NCBI GenBank assembly: GCA_019637645.1 | Contig: JAHBVH010000096.1 | Coordinates: 1-30,078, forward strand | Length of the DNA: 30,078 bases | Source: Caldilineaceae bacterium | GTDB lineage: Bacteria > Chloroflexota > Anaerolineae > Caldilineales > Caldilineaceae | Reading direction: 5' to 3' | Part shown: one piece after another, positions 7,906 to 15,418 of the stretch | Numbering within the stretch: the stretch's first letter is position 1 | Layout of the letters: every line of letters starts with the position of its first letter | Program-made: the position numbers and the translations under genes | The notes under the pieces: model-generated | The model's database searches: none | The model's input: only the letters and a program-made list of their open reading frames with translations | What the model was told of the DNA's origin: nothing

Positions 7906-9024
7906 CTACCCACTCCACCCAGCGCTCGCAGTGATGGTTTTGGCACCGCGTCCTCCACGGAGGCGGAAGATTGTGCGGATCAAAATCGGTGCGGCGACAA
8001 AGGCCAGCACCAGCGCTTGGATCACTTGAATAATATCGGCGGCTACGCCAGATTCAAATTGCATCCGCGCCCCGCCCGCGTCGAGGGTGCCAAACATGAA
8101 GGAGGCCAACACCACGCCGAGGGGGTGGGTTTGGCCCAGAAGCGCGACCGTAATGCCATCAAAGCCGACCGAGCCCGTAAATTCTGGGGCAAATTTATGG
8201 TTGACGCCCAACACTTCAATCGTACCGGCCAATCCAGCGAGGCCCCCAGCCAGTGCCATGGCCAAGACAATCGTCCCGTTGACGCGGATCCCGGCATAGC
8301 GGGCTGCTTTTAGATTTTGCCCGACGGTGCGAATTTCAAAACCGATGATTGTTTTGTAGATCAGCCACCAGATCAAGAGGGCGACGACCAGGGCGAGAAG
8401 AAAGCCCCAGTGAACTCGATAGGGAGCGTCGATCAGGTAGGGCAGGCGTGCGCTGGCAAGAATATCGGGCGTTTCCGAAACGGCACCCGCGGTGCGATCC
8501 CAAAGGGGGCCTGGCGTCTGCCCTTGCGTACCACCGGCGTAGACCGTCCAACCGGCAAAATTGCTGGCGATATAATTGAGCATAATCGTCACAATGACTT
8601 CATGCGCACCGGTGTAGACCTTGAGCAGGCCCGGAATCGCACCCCAGATCACACCACCACCAATGCCAGCCAGGATCGCCAGTGGGAGGTGGATGACCAT
8701 GGGTAAGCCTTCAAAGGCAATGCCCACAGCAGCGGCGGATACGGTCCCGATGAGAAATTGACCGGAAGCCCCAATGTTAAAGAGACCAGCCTTAAAGGCG
8801 ACGGCAACGGATAGGCCGGTGAGAATCAGCGGTGTCATTCTGCGCACGGTACTCGCCCAGCCACGGGCGTTGCCCAGGGCTCCACTAAAGAGCCCTTGAT
8901 AGGCATCGATAGGATTATCTCCAAAGAGTACCATGATCACTGCGCCCAAGGCTAGGGCCGTGGCTAGGGCTAAGATGGGCAGCAGGAGGGCCTGACCCAG
9001 TTGACGGAAAAGGCGAATGTTCAT
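7906..9024 (-). CDS. ABC importer permease 1 (BMP/nucleoside type, NupP-like)
   Basis: This second integral membrane subunit has 372 residues and about nine hydrophobic segments. FKAGLFNIGASGQFLIG is the hallmark of the larger permease of this pair, matching the AGLFNIGxxGQ motif. IRTVGQNLKAARYAGI is the ATPase-facing loop. The long periplasmic-type loop at about 165-205 (GGTQGQTPGPLWDRTAG) is also usual for NupP-type subunits. The ATG at 9024 has AGGAG five bases upstream; an in-frame upstream start at 9084 would add twenty residues without a ribosome site. It lies 164 bases after the lipoprotein gene, with a palindrome in that gap. It should pair with permease 2 to form the channel. Confidence 0.94.
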   Translation of the reverse strand: MNIRLFRQLGQALLLPILALATALALGAVIMVLFGDNPIDAYQGLFSGALGNARGWASTVRRMTPLILTGLSVAVAFKAGLFNIGASGQFLIGTVSAAAVGIAFEGLPMVIHLPLAILAGIGGGVIWGAIPGLLKVYTGAHEVIVTIMLNYIASNFAGWTVYAGGTQGQTPGPLWDRTAGAVSETPDILASARLPYLIDAPYRVHWGFLLALVVALLIWWLIYKTIIGFEIRTVGQNLKAARYAGIRVNGTIVLAMALAGGLAGLAGTIEVLGVNHKFAPEFTGSVGFDGITVALLGQTHPLGVVLASFMFGTLDAGGARMQFESGVAADIIQVIQALVLAFVAAPILIRTIFRLRGGRGAKTITASAGWSG

Positions 9025-9137
9025 GCGATCTCCTGGCGCGCTGGAGCATACAAGAGCAGATTGATTCGGGAAACAGGAGGGCAACGTGGTTTACCAGGGG
9101 CAGCGCCTTAGAGGTCGGGGAAACCTACGGCGCTTGA

Positions 9138-9166
9138 CCCTGTCCGGTTTTCAAAACCGGACAGGG
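9138..9166. repeat. Perfect 29-base palindrome after the binding-lipoprotein gene
   Basis: CCCTGTCCGGTTTT (9138-9151), a single C, and AAAACCGGACAGGG (9153-9166) pair perfectly. It begins 22 bases past the lipoprotein stop on the minus strand, the position where REP-type hairpins protect highly translated binding-protein messages. The core is shared with 6667-6699. Confidence 0.85.
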
Positions 9167-9188
9167 GTAGCATCATGCAAGCCTATCC

Positions 9189-10280
9189 TTACTGCGGATT
9201 GTAGCCGGTTTCCAAGCTGCCGTCTTTCAGTGCAGCATCGATTTCGGCAAGCTTGTCTTTGACCTCTTGGGGAATGGCATCTTCAAAGGCATGGAAAGGT
9301 GCCAACCCGGCGCCGCCGAAGAAATTCCCACCAGGGAAGGCCCCTTCATTCGCGAGGGTGATCAACTCGACCACACCTGGGGTGATCAACTTCATAGCAC
9401 TGGAGACCAAGCAGGGTTGGGCCGCGGGTACCGTTTCCCATTGATCCGTATCAACGCCAATGCAGAAGAGCGTTTCACCGGCACCCGGGGCTGTTGCCAC
9501 TTCTTGCAAAGCGCCATTGCCCGTGCTACCACCGGCCCCAAAGATCACATCCGCCCCTTGATCCAACGCTTGGCGGGCCGTGCTAGCGCCCCATTCCGGG
9601 TCAATAAACGCCCGATCCAAGCCACCAGGATGGTAGGTGGTGCTTACTTCAATGTCGGGGTTGATATACTTCGCACCCAATTCATAGCCTTGGCCAAAGG
9701 CGACTACGGGCGGCACTAGATCGGTGCCGAGCACCGACGCAATTTTGCCCGTCTGGCTCAGTTGGGCCGCCAATGCGCCTGCCAGGAACCCCGATTGATC
9801 TTCGTGGAAGATGAGGCCAGTTAGATTGGGCAGCGTCTCGGCCTGGAATTGATCCACCCCGATAAAGAGGGTATCGGGATTTTCTTTGGCCGCGGTGATG
9901 GTTGCTTCACCCAAGGCAAAGCCGACGCTAACGATCACGCCAAAGCCGCCATCAATAAACTGCTGAATATTTTCAGCGTAGTCCGCCGGATCTTGGGTTT
10001 CAATAAAGCGGCAATCTTCCCCTTCGACGAGGCCAAAGGCGCTACAAGCCTGCAAGACCCCTTCCCAGGCGGATTGGTTGAAGCTGCGGTCATTGACCCG
10101 GCCCACATCGGTGACAAGCCCGATCTTTAGCTCACTCGTTGCCGCACCGCTCTCTGCCGGAACTTCGGTGGCACTGGCTTCACCACTATCTCCGGCTGGG
10201 GTTGACGGCATGACACAGGCAGCAAGCGCTACCACTAATAGCAGGCTCAGTAAAACAAGGTAGCTTCGCATTTTATTCAT
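9189..10280 (-). CDS. BMP/PnrA-family substrate-binding lipoprotein (probable nucleoside receptor)
   Basis: This is the extracytoplasmic receptor of the importer, 363 residues. It starts with charged MNKMRS, a hydrophobic stretch, and a lipobox ending LAAC with the lipidated Cys at 22. A Ser/Ala/Glu-rich linker follows (about 25-50). The mature domain opens with IGLVTDVGRVNDRSFNQSAW, the PnrA/BMP signature D-x-G-x-x-x-D-x-S-F-N-Q. SVGFALGEAT, FIGVDQF and CIGVDTDQW are the other conserved family stretches. PnrA members bind purine nucleosides, which is why I infer nucleoside uptake; related members bind other ligands. The ATG at 10280 has GAGGAG upstream with rather long spacing (12). It is first in the operon, under the promoter at 10425-10454. 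Confidence 0.95.
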   Translation of the reverse strand: MNKMRSYLVLLSLLLVVALAACVMPSTPAGDSGEASATEVPAESGAATSELKIGLVTDVGRVNDRSFNQSAWEGVLQACSAFGLVEGEDCRFIETQDPADYAENIQQFIDGGFGVIVSVGFALGEATITAAKENPDTLFIGVDQFQAETLPNLTGLIFHEDQSGFLAGALAAQLSQTGKIASVLGTDLVPPVVAFGQGYELGAKYINPDIEVSTTYHPGGLDRAFIDPEWGASTARQALDQGADVIFGAGGSTGNGALQEVATAPGAGETLFCIGVDTDQWETVPAAQPCLVSSAMKLITPGVVELITLANEGAFPGGNFFGGAGLAPFHAFEDAIPQEVKDKLAEIDAALKDGSLETGYNPQ

Positions 10281-10424
10281 ACTATCAATTGTCTCCTCGT
10301 TGTTGATCAAAATGTGTGAAATTATAGCCTTCCAATAGAGCAGATCCTTTTGCTGAAGGAGCAAGGTTGCTTACCGGATAGATAGAATCGAGGTAGTTAC
10401 AACAGAGTGAATTGCAGTTACGTC

Positions 10425-10454
10425 ATTATACTGTGGGTCTTGCTTTTCATGCAA
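10425..10454 (-). promoter_or_regulatory. Promoter of the BMP importer operon
   Basis: A perfect -10 TATAAT (10430-10425) is preceded by 18 bases and a -35 TTGCAT (10454-10449). The start point near 10418 gives a leader of about 138 bases before the lipoprotein ATG. A second TTGCAT (10465-10460) lies 11 bases upstream of the -35. Confidence 0.65.
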
Positions 10455-10465
10455 AGCGTATGCAA
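10449..10465. promoter_or_regulatory. Direct repeat ATGCAA, one helical turn apart, over the -35 box
   Basis: ATGCAA occurs at 10449-10454 and again at 10460-10465, an 11-base period. The first copy is the -35 hexamer of the importer promoter. Two half-sites on one DNA face suggest a regulator site, but the regulator is unknown. Confidence 0.35.
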
Positions 10466-10472
10466 TTCAGGT

Positions 10473-10503
10473 TTGGCTACTTCTACTGGCCCTATGTTAC
10501 AAT
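10473..10503 (+). promoter_or_regulatory. Possible promoter of the aminotransferase gene (extended -10)
   Basis: TGT-TACAAT (10495-10503) reads as an extended -10 element. A TTGGCT at 10473-10478 could be the -35 but the 19-base spacing is long. The start point would be near 10510, about 70 bases before the ATG. Confidence 0.4.
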
Positions 10504-10580
10504 CAACCCAGATGGCGCAACACAAAGTTATCCACGCTAGGCGCAATCTTAGTAGATCCACCCAGTGAAGTAGGTAGGCT

Positions 10581-11756
10581 ATGATCTTTTCCCAACTCGT
10601 TTCGCGTTTGGTCGGGCAAGGCTATGGTGGTTGGCGCGTCCATGGTAAAGCACGCACTATGATCGCCAATGGCGCCGATGTGATTATGCTCACCATTGGG
10701 GATCCCGATTTTCAGACACCCCCGGCGGTCGTCCAGGCCGCGGTAGCTAGTTTGCAACAGGGGCGTACACACTATACGCCTGCTGCTGGTGAACTCCGTC
10801 TGCGCCAAGCGATTGCTGCCCATCATCAACAACAGACCGGCCAAGCGGTGACCTATGAAAATGTGGCTGTTGTCCAAGGGGCTCAATGTGGACTCTTTGT
10901 CGCGGCCATGTGCACCTTGCAAGCCGGTGATGAAGTGATCATGAGTGATCCCGTCTACAGCACCTACCCGCCGGTCATCGGGGCGACGGGGGCGACGGGG
11001 GTTTATGTGCCCCTCCAGCCAACGCTAAATTTTCACCCTGATCTCAAGGCGGTCGCCGCGGCCATTACGCCTCGTACACGGGCCATTCTCTTTAATACAC
11101 CCCACAATCCAACCGGGGCTGTACTACGTCAAGACGAAATCGAGCGCTTGGCTGAATTGGCCCTGCGGCATAACCTCTGGCTCATCACCGACGAAGTCTA
11201 TAGCAATTTTACCTTTACGCACCCCCATGCTAGCCCGGCCGCCATTGCCGCGATTCAGGACCGCTGTATCACGATTTCCAGCCTGTCGAAATCCCACGCC
11301 ATGACGGGGTGGCGGCTAGGCTGGGTGGTCGGGCCAACCTCGTTGATCGAACATGTGGGCAATCTGTTGGCGGTCATGGCCTATGGCGGCCCACCCTTTA
11401 TTCAAGATGGGGCGCTAGCTGCCTTGCAAGCGGAACTGGCCGAAGTCGAGCAGATGCGCATCGCCTATCGCCGCCGGCGTGACCTTGTCCATGAACTCCT
11501 AAAGGACACGCCAGGTATCCGCTGTTGCGTCAACGAAGGAGGCATGTATGCCTTGCTCGACATTCGCAGTAGTGGCTTATCTTCCATGGAATTTGCCGAT
11601 CAAGCTTGTGAAGCGGCTCACATGGCCGTGTTGCCCGGCGACGCCTTTGGCCCGGCCCTGGCTGGCTATCTGCGGCTCAGCCTCGTTGTGCCCGAGGAGC
11701 GGCTGACCGAAGCTTGTCGTCGCCTTCACCATTTTGCCATTGATCGCTTCGGCTGA
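10581..11756 (+). CDS. Class I PLP-dependent aminotransferase (AruH/AspC-like)
   Basis: This is a fold-type I aminotransferase, 391 residues, a normal family length and probably cytoplasmic. Visible landmarks are LTIGDPDFQTPP (37-48), the Asn of NTPHNPTG (N176), TDEVYSNF with D204 contacting the pyridine nitrogen and Y207, and the PLP-lysine K237 in SSLSKSHAMTGWRLGW. YLRLSL near the C-terminus carries the substrate-carboxylate Arg. The N-terminal GYGGWRVHGKAR resembles arginine:pyruvate transaminase (AruH), where a similar W-x-(V/I)-H stretch precedes the same motif, but aspartate aminotransferases are close and the amino donor is not certain. The ribosome site is weak (AGGTAGG). It is transcribed divergently from the importer and followed by a repeat cluster. 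Confidence 0.93.
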   Translation: MIFSQLVSRLVGQGYGGWRVHGKARTMIANGADVIMLTIGDPDFQTPPAVVQAAVASLQQGRTHYTPAAGELRLRQAIAAHHQQQTGQAVTYENVAVVQGAQCGLFVAAMCTLQAGDEVIMSDPVYSTYPPVIGATGATGVYVPLQPTLNFHPDLKAVAAAITPRTRAILFNTPHNPTGAVLRQDEIERLAELALRHNLWLITDEVYSNFTFTHPHASPAAIAAIQDRCITISSLSKSHAMTGWRLGWVVGPTSLIEHVGNLLAVMAYGGPPFIQDGALAALQAELAEVEQMRIAYRRRRDLVHELLKDTPGIRCCVNEGGMYALLDIRSSGLSSMEFADQACEAAHMAVLPGDAFGPALAGYLRLSLVVPEERLTEACRRLHHFAIDRFG

Positions 11757-11770
11757 GTCTCTAATAAGGT

Positions 11771-11820
11771 GGGACGCGGATAAGCGATGAATCCGCGCTT
11801 ATCCGCGTGTATCCGCGTCC
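11771..11820. repeat. ATCCGCG array with alternative hairpins
   Basis: Three ATCCGCG units start at 11791, 11801 and 11811, a 10-base period. GGACGCGGATA (11772-11782) can pair with TATCCGCGTCC (11810-11820), or GCGGATAAGCG (11776-11786) with CGCTTATCCGC (11796-11806). The two folds exclude each other. It lies between the aminotransferase gene and the next gene. Confidence 0.75.
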
Positions 11821-11864
11821 TAACCATTGTACCGTTCCCCTGGTCTGCGCTGAGGAGGCGTACT

Positions 11865-12272
11865 ATGAGCAAAGCTGTGCAAGCCCAGGCTGCCAAGCCG
11901 ATTGAAATCGCGCAGGCTTGGTCCTATCCGGTTGCTGCGTTATTGGTCGATGCACGGCCGCTGCGGGCCCTTTTTGAGGAGCTGGCGTTCGCTGTCCGGG
12001 CCAACTGGCCCGAACAGGGTTCATACGAACCACAACTCACGGTGACCATCGACTTGCAAGCCGCCAACCAAAGCACCGCAACGACGGTCGTTTTACCGTT
12101 GGAGAGCGAAAGCGCAGGTGTCTGTGCCGCCGATCCTTTGCCGCTCGATGCCCAAGCGCTGCGCCAAGCCCTTGCCCTATTTCAGGCTGCCCAGCCAGCC
12201 AGTTGGGTTGCGGATAGCCCCATTCACGTCGTGTGTCTCTGTGTCAAAAGCAGGGTTAAAACCCTTCACTAA
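11865..12272 (+). CDS. Hypothetical protein, 135 residues
   Basis: I do not recognise this protein. The ATG at 11865 is preceded by a very good ribosome site, GAGGAGG, with six bases of spacing, which argues that it is translated; an in-frame ATG at 11787 lies inside the ATCCGCG repeat and is unlikely. The protein is Ala- and Gln-rich, without signal peptide or membrane segment. Residues 27-55 (LVDARPLRALFEELAFAV) look helical, followed by alternating strands (PQLTVTIDLQA) and another helix (DAQALRQALALFQAAQ). The last nine codons fall in a repeat-like sequence (12246-12264), so the natural C-terminus may have been replaced. Confidence 0.6.
   Translation: MSKAVQAQAAKPIEIAQAWSYPVAALLVDARPLRALFEELAFAVRANWPEQGSYEPQLTVTIDLQAANQSTATTVVLPLESESAGVCAADPLPLDAQALRQALALFQAAQPASWVADSPIHVVCLCVKSRVKTLH
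12246..12264 (+). repeat. AAAAGCAGGGTTAAAACCC repeat, copy 1
   Basis: This 19-base stretch encodes the end of the 135-residue protein. A close relative, AAAAGCAGCGGGG followed by TTTAAAACCC, is found on the other strand at 27013-26991. The GGGTTAAAACCC part is itself an inverted repeat. Confidence 0.45.
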
Positions 12273-12438
12273 CCGCCGGATTGAGCCAGCTTGCCGAATA
12301 TAAGGTCTGCAAAACTTGCCAGCGCTTCTCTGGATTATGCCAGGAGCGAAATTTCTGTCAATCTGAGCGTAACTTTTTGGTAGTGGCTACGTCATGATCC
12401 GTGAGGCAGGCTGATGTGAAGGCTATATGATTTGTCTG

Positions 12439-12472
12439 GACAACGGGCGTTCCCACGGGAACGCCCGTTGTC
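12439..12472. terminator. 16-bp near-perfect palindrome, possible terminator or repeat
   Basis: GACAACGGGCGTTCCC (12439-12454) pairs with GGGAACGCCCGTTGTC (12457-12472) around AC. No T-run follows on either strand. It lies 167 bases past the small hypothetical gene and 50 bases before the next promoter, so it may end the aminotransferase transcript. Confidence 0.5.
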
Positions 12473-12522
12473 GTTAGGCAAGCTGACTGAAAATTTGAGG
12501 TGCAACGCGTTCTTTCTGCTTC

Positions 12523-12552
12523 TTGATTCTCTCCTCTGTTAAGTGTTACAAT
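12523..12552 (+). promoter_or_regulatory. Promoter of the propeller-glgB-kinase run
   Basis: -35 TTGATT (12523-12528) and -10 TACAAT (12547-12552) are 18 bases apart. The start near 12559 leaves a leader of about 180 bases before the GTG at 12742. Confidence 0.5.
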
Positions 12553-12741
12553 CCTCATGGCGATCTAGCAAAACCATAGCAAAGCTTGAAGAAAACAAAG
12601 GGATCTGCTGCTCCTGGTAACCATTGCTCGCTACCAGGTAGTTTGTCATTGTAATCAACCAGAACATAATCATCCAGAACTCGCCAAAGTCATCTACCCC
12701 CCGCTCCGCCTTTGACCGAGTTGGCCGACAAGGAAGTTTGC

Positions 12742-15336
12742 GTGCAATCAACGTCATTTCGTCTCGTTTTCGCGGTTGTTCCATGGTTGCTCCTCGCGGG
12801 GTTGATTGCCGTCGTGTTCTTTGTCTTGCAAACAGCGTCGCCTACACCCGCTGCTCGCGTTCGGTTAACACCGACGGCAAGCCTCGTCGCCGCGACTTCA
12901 ACCACTGTGGCAACCGTGCCGACCAAGCAAGAACGCGTGGAGGCTGGTGGTTTTAGCTTTACGCCCTTGCCTGATTATGACTTGGATCTTACGGCCACGG
13001 CGGCAACCCTCACGAATGAAGCCGGTGCGATCTTTTTGGTGCGGGGTGGGCCGCCTGAACAGTTGGTCTCGACCCAACGGGCCGACCTTGATACTATGTT
13101 TGACGAGTTTGTTGCCTTTTATGCCAGCCGGGATAATTTTCAAAGCCGTAATAAGCAGACAACAACGATCGCGGGTGCCAATGGGCGTGTGGTAGAGTTG
13201 GTGAGCCAATCCACCAGCAACCCCTTTAGGGGCCGCATCGTCATGGCACAACCAGAACCGGCGCAGCTATTTTTACTCGTAGCCGTGAGCCCAGCCGCTG
13301 AATGGGAGAGTAGCGCGCGGGCTGCCTTTGTCGAGCTACTCTCTTCGCTTACCTTCTTCCCGTTACCGCCATCGACGGTACCAACCGCGGCTTTCCGCTT
13401 GCCCACTAGTGCCCCAACGGCTACCCCTGGCGCGGTTTTACGTCCTACGGCTACGGGTAAAGCGACGATGACCCGTACCCCGCTGCGTACCGTGGCAACG
13501 GCCACGGCCACCGCGGCGGCCATTTCGCCCCTTGTAACCCGCGCCAGCCAGCCAACCAATGCATGGCGTACCTATTCCAACGGAAATGAAGTCAACGATC
13601 TGCTATTGCTCAACACGACCATCTGGGCCGCGACCGAAGGGGGCGTCAGCAGCTGGAACCGCAGTAATAATGTCTATACTAAATTCACTACGCTCGATGG
13701 TTTGACGGTGAACCGAACGACGACCGTGGTCGATTGTCCCTTGCCAGGGTTTGGGCTGGTCTTTGGCAGCGACCACGGTTTACAAATCTATGTGCAGAGC
13801 ACGGGAACGTGGAAAACCCTCAACCGTACGAACAGCGAGATGCACTTTGACGATGTGACAGCCCTCTACTGTAATGCCGAGGCTGGTTTCTTAGTGGTTG
13901 GCTATGCTCAACATGGGCTCGATATTTACGACGTGCAACAGGGCTGGACGTTGTTGGATCAACGCCGCGGGCTGCCGCAAGACCGCGTAAATGCCGTCAC
14001 GGTTTTTGGGGATCGGGAAGAGATTTGGGTGGCTTCCGACACGGGCATTACCATCTTGCGTGATGAGCGGGTAGAAACCTACGATAGCAGTAACACACCC
14101 CTGGACGCCAGCCCGATCCACTTGCTGGTGGCCGAGCCGCAAGGCATTGTCTGGGTTGGCGCGGGGAATAAGGTCTACCGCATCGACGGTGATAAATGGA
14201 CCATCTACAGTGCCACCTATGTCTTGGCCTCGGCTTTCCCCGCGGGGCAGATCAGCGCTTTTGCCCTAGTGGGTGACGGTACGCTCTGGCTCGCCTCGGA
14301 TCAAGGTGAACTTTGTCTCTTTGATCCCACAGCAGTGACTTGTCAACGCTTTTTTGCGCCAGCCGAGCCAAGCCCGGCCCATGGCATCACTGCCTTGAGC
14401 TTGGATCTGCGGGGGCGTCTCTATGTGGCTACGGCGCGCAATGGTCTCCGTTTTTATGATGGCGATGAGTGGACCGATACCCAAGCGCCCACTGAGCTGA
14501 TCCCGAGCAATCGCGTGCACGCTTTTGCGCAAGCTGCTACGGGCCTCCTGTGGCTCGCAACGGATAGGGGGCTCTATCAAATCGACCCCGTGACTGAGCA
14601 GATCCTCCAACACTTTACCAACGAAGATACCGTCTATCCGGTGGCCGAGATTGTGGCCCTCTGGCCTTTGCCCGATGGTAGCTTATGGGTTGGTGGCAAG
14701 GGGGCCGCGTATCTAGCCGATGGTCAATGGCAGATCTATACTCAAAAGGATGGATTGATTTCTGATCAGATCCAGGCCATTGCCGGTGATGCCCAGGAAC
14801 GTATCTGGTTTGGCACAAATGCCGGGCTCAGTATCTGGAATGGGGAAAGTTTTTTTAGCTTAACGCGGGCCGATCGCCTACCCAGCGACAATATCTTGGC
14901 ATTACAGGCCGATGGGGATACGATGTGGATTGGCTCTACGGCGGGCCTGTTGCGCTTTGCGGGTAACCAATTCCAACTCTATACCATGGCCACAACCGCA
15001 TTGGCCGATAATCGCATCACGGCCTTGGCCCAAATGGCGGACGGCGCGCTCTTAATTGGGACACAAGCTGGGTTATCGCGTCAGGTTGGCAACGAGATCC
15101 AGCTTGTTGACGAAACCGATACTCATGTGATCAGCGCCATTGGCGTTTCGGCGACAGACACCATCTGGTTGGGGACCGACGGGCAAGGGCTGCTCTATTT
15201 TGATGGTGCCGCGTGGACGGACCCCCCTGCTGCCGTCAACCCACCCGATCCCGCACTTCGTTCGCTCGTGGTGGACCGCCAAGGCTCAGTGTGGATTGCG
15301 GGTGCCACAGGGGGAGTACTACGCTACCGCCCATGA
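12742..15336 (+). CDS. Membrane-anchored Reg_prop beta-propeller protein
   Basis: This 864-residue protein has one N-terminal membrane segment (about 8-31, [18 protein letters not shown]), so the rest is probably outside the membrane. Residues about 50-205 form a domain like PsbP/DcrB-type folds ([23 protein letters not shown]). A Thr/Pro/Ala-rich linker (about 220-270) follows. From about 285 to the end there are roughly eleven repeats of the two-component-regulator propeller type: [75 protein letters not shown]. Such propellers are usually fused to histidine kinases; here none is fused. The GTG at 12742 is favoured by AAGGA seven bases upstream, over a TTG at 12712. Its ligand is unknown. 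Confidence 0.85.
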   Translation: MQSTSFRLVFAVVPWLLLAGLIAVVFFVLQTASPTPAARVRLTPTASLVAATSTTVATVPTKQERVEAGGFSFTPLPDYDLDLTATAATLTNEAGAIFLVRGGPPEQLVSTQRADLDTMFDEFVAFYASRDNFQSRNKQTTTIAGANGRVVELVSQSTSNPFRGRIVMAQPEPAQLFLLVAVSPAAEWESSARAAFVELLSSLTFFPLPPSTVPTAAFRLPTSAPTATPGAVLRPTATGKATMTRTPLRTVATATATAAAISPLVTRASQPTNAWRTYSNGNEVNDLLLLNTTIWAATEGGVSSWNRSNNVYTKFTTLDGLTVNRTTTVVDCPLPGFGLVFGSDHGLQIYVQSTGTWKTLNRTNSEMHFDDVTALYCNAEAGFLVVGYAQHGLDIYDVQQGWTLLDQRRGLPQDRVNAVTVFGDREEIWVASDTGITILRDERVETYDSSNTPLDASPIHLLVAEPQGIVWVGAGNKVYRIDGDKWTIYSATYVLASAFPAGQISAFALVGDGTLWLASDQGELCLFDPTAVTCQRFFAPAEPSPAHGITALSLDLRGRLYVATARNGLRFYDGDEWTDTQAPTELIPSNRVHAFAQAATGLLWLATDRGLYQIDPVTEQILQHFTNEDTVYPVAEIVALWPLPDGSLWVGGKGAAYLADGQWQIYTQKDGLISDQIQAIAGDAQERIWFGTNAGLSIWNGESFFSLTRADRLPSDNILALQADGDTMWIGSTAGLLRFAGNQFQLYTMATTALADNRITALAQMADGALLIGTQAGLSRQVGNEIQLVDETDTHVISAIGVSATDTIWLGTDGQGLLYFDGAAWTDPPAAVNPPDPALRSLVVDRQGSVWIAGATGGVLRYRP

Positions 15337-15370
15337 TGGTAGGCGATTCCAGCGGCTACCATCATGGGCG
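15328..15370. terminator. 15-bp hairpin over the propeller stop codon
   Basis: CGCCCATGATGGTAG (15328-15342) pairs perfectly with CTACCATCATGGGCG (15356-15370) over 13 bases. The left arm contains the TGA stop of the propeller gene. No T-tract follows and glgB begins 49 bases later, so it may attenuate or process the message rather than end it. Confidence 0.5.
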
Positions 15371-15418
15371 TCTGCAAACGGCCTTATAGATTATAAGCGC
15401 AGTAAGAAGGATCATCCA

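Larger units (their letters stand above)
10281..10580. other. Divergent control region between importer operon and aminotransferase
   Basis: These 300 bases hold no gene. They contain the divergent promoters at 10425-10454 (minus) and 10473-10503 (plus), the ATGCAA pair between them, and a single TTATCCACG resembling a DnaA box at 10528-10536 that I do not call as functional. Confidence 0.65.
12273..12741. other. AT-richer intergenic region (469 bases)
   Basis: No gene is supported. Composition is visibly more AT-rich than the neighbours. It holds a 34-base near-palindrome at 12439-12472, a promoter at 12523-12552 and a small stem (CCTGGTA 12613-12619 with TACCAGG 12632-12638) inside the predicted leader of the propeller gene. 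Confidence 0.6.

Noticed and set aside
10528..10536. TTATCCACG, DnaA-box-like
   Set aside because: It is a single imperfect copy in a divergent promoter region, with no origin genes or further boxes nearby.
12358..12558. Minus-strand 66-codon frame in the gap
   Set aside because: It runs through the 12439-12472 palindrome and the predicted promoter, has no good ribosome site and resembles nothing.
15140..15418. Upstream extension of glgB
   Set aside because: It overlaps the propeller gene in another frame, includes a hairpin, and the ATG at 15419 has a proper ribosome-binding site.
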